Shown here one piece after another: positions 61,480 through 64,000 of a stretch of 64,000 bases of DNA. Made by a program: the position numbers and the translations under genes. The notes below the pieces were generated by a model, which worked only from the letters and a program-made list of their open reading frames with translations, ran no database searches and was not told the origin of the DNA. This DNA is from Artemia franciscana. Taxonomy: Eukaryota > Arthropoda > Branchiopoda > Anostraca > Artemiidae. The first letter of the stretch is position 1; every line of letters begins with the position of its first letter. The stretch is from contig NC_088866.1 in the NCBI RefSeq assembly GCF_032884065.1, positions 53,452,068 to 53,516,067 on the forward strand, written 5' to 3'.

Positions 61480-62040
61480 AATTAGAATCAAATTGAAGTT
61501 CTTCAAAAATGATAAACTGGATAAGGTCAATAAACTAAGAAAGTGAATTAAGGGAGAAATTCGTATATTGGCATAATCATACTAAAAAAAAGAAGGTCGA
61601 AGAATTGTTCACTAATAAAACCAAAATTGGTATTCCAAGGTTAAAAAGCTTCAATCCACCCGAGCCCCATATTGTTAATATGATAACCTAGATAAATTTC
61701 TGGCTTCCTTTGTCCAGAACCTTCCAGCATTATCCGACCAATTACCAAGAGGAGCCCTATCCTATTGATTCCCCGCTTGAGATAGAAAGAACAATTGAAA
61801 AAGTAAGAAAATCAAGTGTTTGTCCTTGGGATATTCCGTTTCCTCTTATTAGTGCTTTCATTGACTTTCTTTCTAAGCCCTTGTCTTTCCTACTTAGTGA
61901 AATTACCGAGTATGGGTGAATTCCAACAATTTCGAAACAGGGTTTCATAACCCCTTTGAACAAGAGAAACGGAAAGCCTGGTTTTGAAGGTGTTCGTCCA
62001 GTTACTCATTTAAGGACTTTAATTCAAATATGAATAAATA

Positions 62041-62904
62041 AAAATCATTGATTGGAGTTTTAATAAAATAACCAAGATGAAATTGAATCAATCCCCCCCC
62101 CCCCCCTAGGTTTAAGATTATTTTGTAGACAATCTTGTGAATCATGTACAGACGTCATCTTAAGATTAAATATATTTTTTAACCTTAGGTGCCTCTTTAT
62201 CCGCAAAAACTTTTTAATTTAAACAAAAAGTTGGCTCCTGAAAGAAATAGTTAAGATACCATCAAAACAAAGTTTGAGTTGGCTAGTCTGTGCTATCTAA
62301 AGTCTTCTAGGGTGGAAGAATCTAATTTGGTAAATATCTAGTGCTGGGCTTCTTCAGACAGAGATCAAAGGGACACAAAGGATGTTTAGATTACTTATTT
62401 TCAGGGTCTGATTTATTTACGCAGACCCATTCCTATGGTCTCATAAGCTTAGGCTATGTTTAGAATCTAACCAAGAAATAATTTGAATCAAAATTACCAG
62501 CAGAGTAAGATGGTGATGACTTGTTGGATATGAAGCTAGGCTACTCTTAGGTAGGCTGAGTGAAAAAAGTAGGCCTCTTTAGCATACCACTCCTCCCCTT
62601 ACCTGCATTAGAGGCCACAGAAAAAAACTCTATCTTCTCTGGTCTTAAAAAAGAGAGTAATAGGCCTAAAACTGTGCTAGAGAAGTGCCAACAACAGTTC
62701 AGGTGGCCACTATAGACTTATCAATAAAGATTGGACCAAGATTTACTAGAAGATCAATTGTGATTCAAATATTAACTGAAATCAAAAACAACTTGCAAGA
62801 AATCTAGGTATAGTTGTTATTACATCAGCCCTCTTTTTGTCATGTCAGGGTGAGCAACTTCAAAGTCAGTAGATACTGTTTATATGGAGTATAATACAGG
62901 GAAG
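62041..62904. other. Intergenic stretch, nothing recognised
   Basis: A C run at 62091-62106. AT-rich otherwise, with no coding frame of note. Confidence 0.45.
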
Positions 62905-63552
62905 GGGCAAGTTTTGGTAAAATTCCAGTTAATTGACTTCTTGCTATCTTGGAAAGGGTTTAGGTTAGGAAAATGAAACTTTCAGGAATGGGTCTACAGG
63001 CTAAAGTATGTCCCAGGATAGTATTTTAAAATACCCACCTCCACTGCTTCATCCTCTAGAGGGCCCTGAAATTTGCCTATATGACAGGTCTATACCTATT
63101 GAAATTTTGACAAAACAACATATACCTTAATTTTCAGTTATTAGTTGCTTTTTCAGTGCCTTTGGTTCTGAAAATGCAATTCCTGTTATTTGAGTAGAAT
63201 TTTGAGCCATATCAATGTATTTTTTTCAAAATTTAAGAAATGTATTTGCATATGTTTAAAACCTTATAAAATGGAATTAAGCAAAGTTATGAGGCTAAAA
63301 ACAATTCTGTTGTACTTTATTCAAGCAGAAGATCTATTTTGCAAGGTTTCACTTTTATAACACACATATTTTTAAAGGTCATCAAAGGTCAGGGGCCTCT
63401 AGAGGGAGAAGGAGTAGAGATAGTTGCTTCAAAATACCTTCCTGGGACATACTTTAGTCTGTAGATTCATCCCTGAAAGTTTCATTTTCCTAACCTAAAG
63501 CCTTTCTGAGATAGCAAGAAGTCAACTAACTAGAATTTTACCCAAGTTTTTT
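62905..63552. repeat. Large fold-back repeat: ~180-bp inverted arms around a ~290-bp spacer
   Basis: 62908-63085 is matched in reverse complement by about 63372-63552. Shared segments include TTGACTTCTTGCTATCT, GGTTAGGAAAATGAAACTTTCAGG, CTAAAGTATGTCCCAGGA and CCTCTAGAGG.CC. The arms differ at roughly one site in eight, so the structure is old. No coding in the spacer. Probably a non-autonomous fold-back transposon or MITE. Confidence 0.8.
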
Positions 63553-64000
63553 TGTAAATATTGAACAGTTCATATTATTGACCAACAAATAAAGTGAACA
63601 TACTATTATATGCCATTTTTATGGTTTTTCTAAATATAATAGCCTAGCCCAATTGCTTTTCTTGCAAATTCAGTTTTGAGCCTTTTTTGGTATAAAAAGG
63701 GTTAGAATATTGGTTTCAAACTTACTATTTCATTATAAGATCTATTTTGTTAAAGTTCTATAATCCACAAGCATTGGATACAAAATTCAAAACTATTTCT
63801 CCATTTCTCTATCTGGCATGAATATTATGTTGGATTTGATGTTTTTTCAACTTAAAAGTGTTCAATCCACTTTTGCAGATTTGTTTTGAATTTTTTTTTA
63901 CTCAACTTAATCTTGACCAATCAATGTTTACAAATTATACAATTTTTGAAAATGGATTTATTACAAAATATTTTCTGCTAAAAATTTGGTTGAGACTAGC
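63553..64000. other. Intergenic end of window, nothing recognised
   Basis: AT-rich sequence without repeats or coding that can be supported. Confidence 0.45.

Larger units (their letters stand above)
55211..62040 (+). mobile_element. Older + strand LINE, split by the CR1-like element
   Basis: Left part 55211-56917: a Pro/Ser/His-rich frame (55211-55693, perhaps ORF1 C-terminus), then endonuclease-like text LLITNAESLNFEKL, FIKLRPSDHPLGKKGGRALF, GLFLIGDTNDLKM and LPPLDGSYHF (degenerate GDFND and SDH motifs). Right part from about 61480: KLKFFKNDKLDKVNKLRK, then SFVQNLPALSDQLPRG, ERTIEKVRKSSVCPWDIPFPLISAF and ITPLNKRNGKPG then GVRPVTHLRTL. This is the start of an RT domain (KxxGxDxIPxxxL, VTPIxKxG...RPIS). 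The element is truncated near 62040 before the YADD box. It has many stops and frame changes. Confidence 0.7.

Overview
The window is AT-rich animal DNA with long, repeat-packed introns. It holds one clear host gene: the 3' nine-tenths of Bicaudal D (BicD), the dynein-dynactin cargo adaptor, on the + strand in ten exons between 3254 and 41252. The exons join without frame error into 712 codons plus stop (2139 coding bases). About 80 N-terminal residues, including the start codon, must lie upstream of base 1. The exon-4 protein segment resembles fly BicD more than vertebrate BICD2, and the transposon mix also fits an arthropod. A crustacean is plausible, but the species cannot be settled from the sequence.

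Layout. 1-3253 is BicD intron with small repeats. 3395-12516 is a 9.1 kb intron dominated by a cluster of four related Helitrons (4166-11519): copy B sits inside copy A, and copy D sits inside copy C. Next to it is an 85-bp minisatellite (12011-12555) made of copies of BicD's own intron-exon junction; its last copy is the real exon start. Introns between 12742 and 40962 hold LINE 3' ends, a 245-bp satellite, a Pif1-helicase fossil, a Penelope-like fragment, a fifth Helitron, tRNA-derived SINE heads and several MITE-like elements. BicD ends at 41252.

41253-64000 is intergenic or belongs to unseen genes. It holds short tandem repeats, a possible HECT-domain ligase remnant (48064-48547), a decayed RTE-type LINE on the minus strand (50510-53230), a fold-back element (54014-54299), an old + strand LINE (55211-62040) split by a much better preserved minus-strand CR1-like LINE (56918-61050), and a large fold-back repeat (62905-63552).

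The most notable items are the exon-boundary minisatellite, which carries five extra AG splice-acceptor copies directly upstream of a conserved exon, and the nested Helitron cluster, whose elements end in two consecutive terminator-like hairpins and contain TA tracts that later Helitrons used as targets. No CRISPR array, rRNA gene or intact tRNA gene was seen. Family names rest on motif recognition by eye, without database searches.
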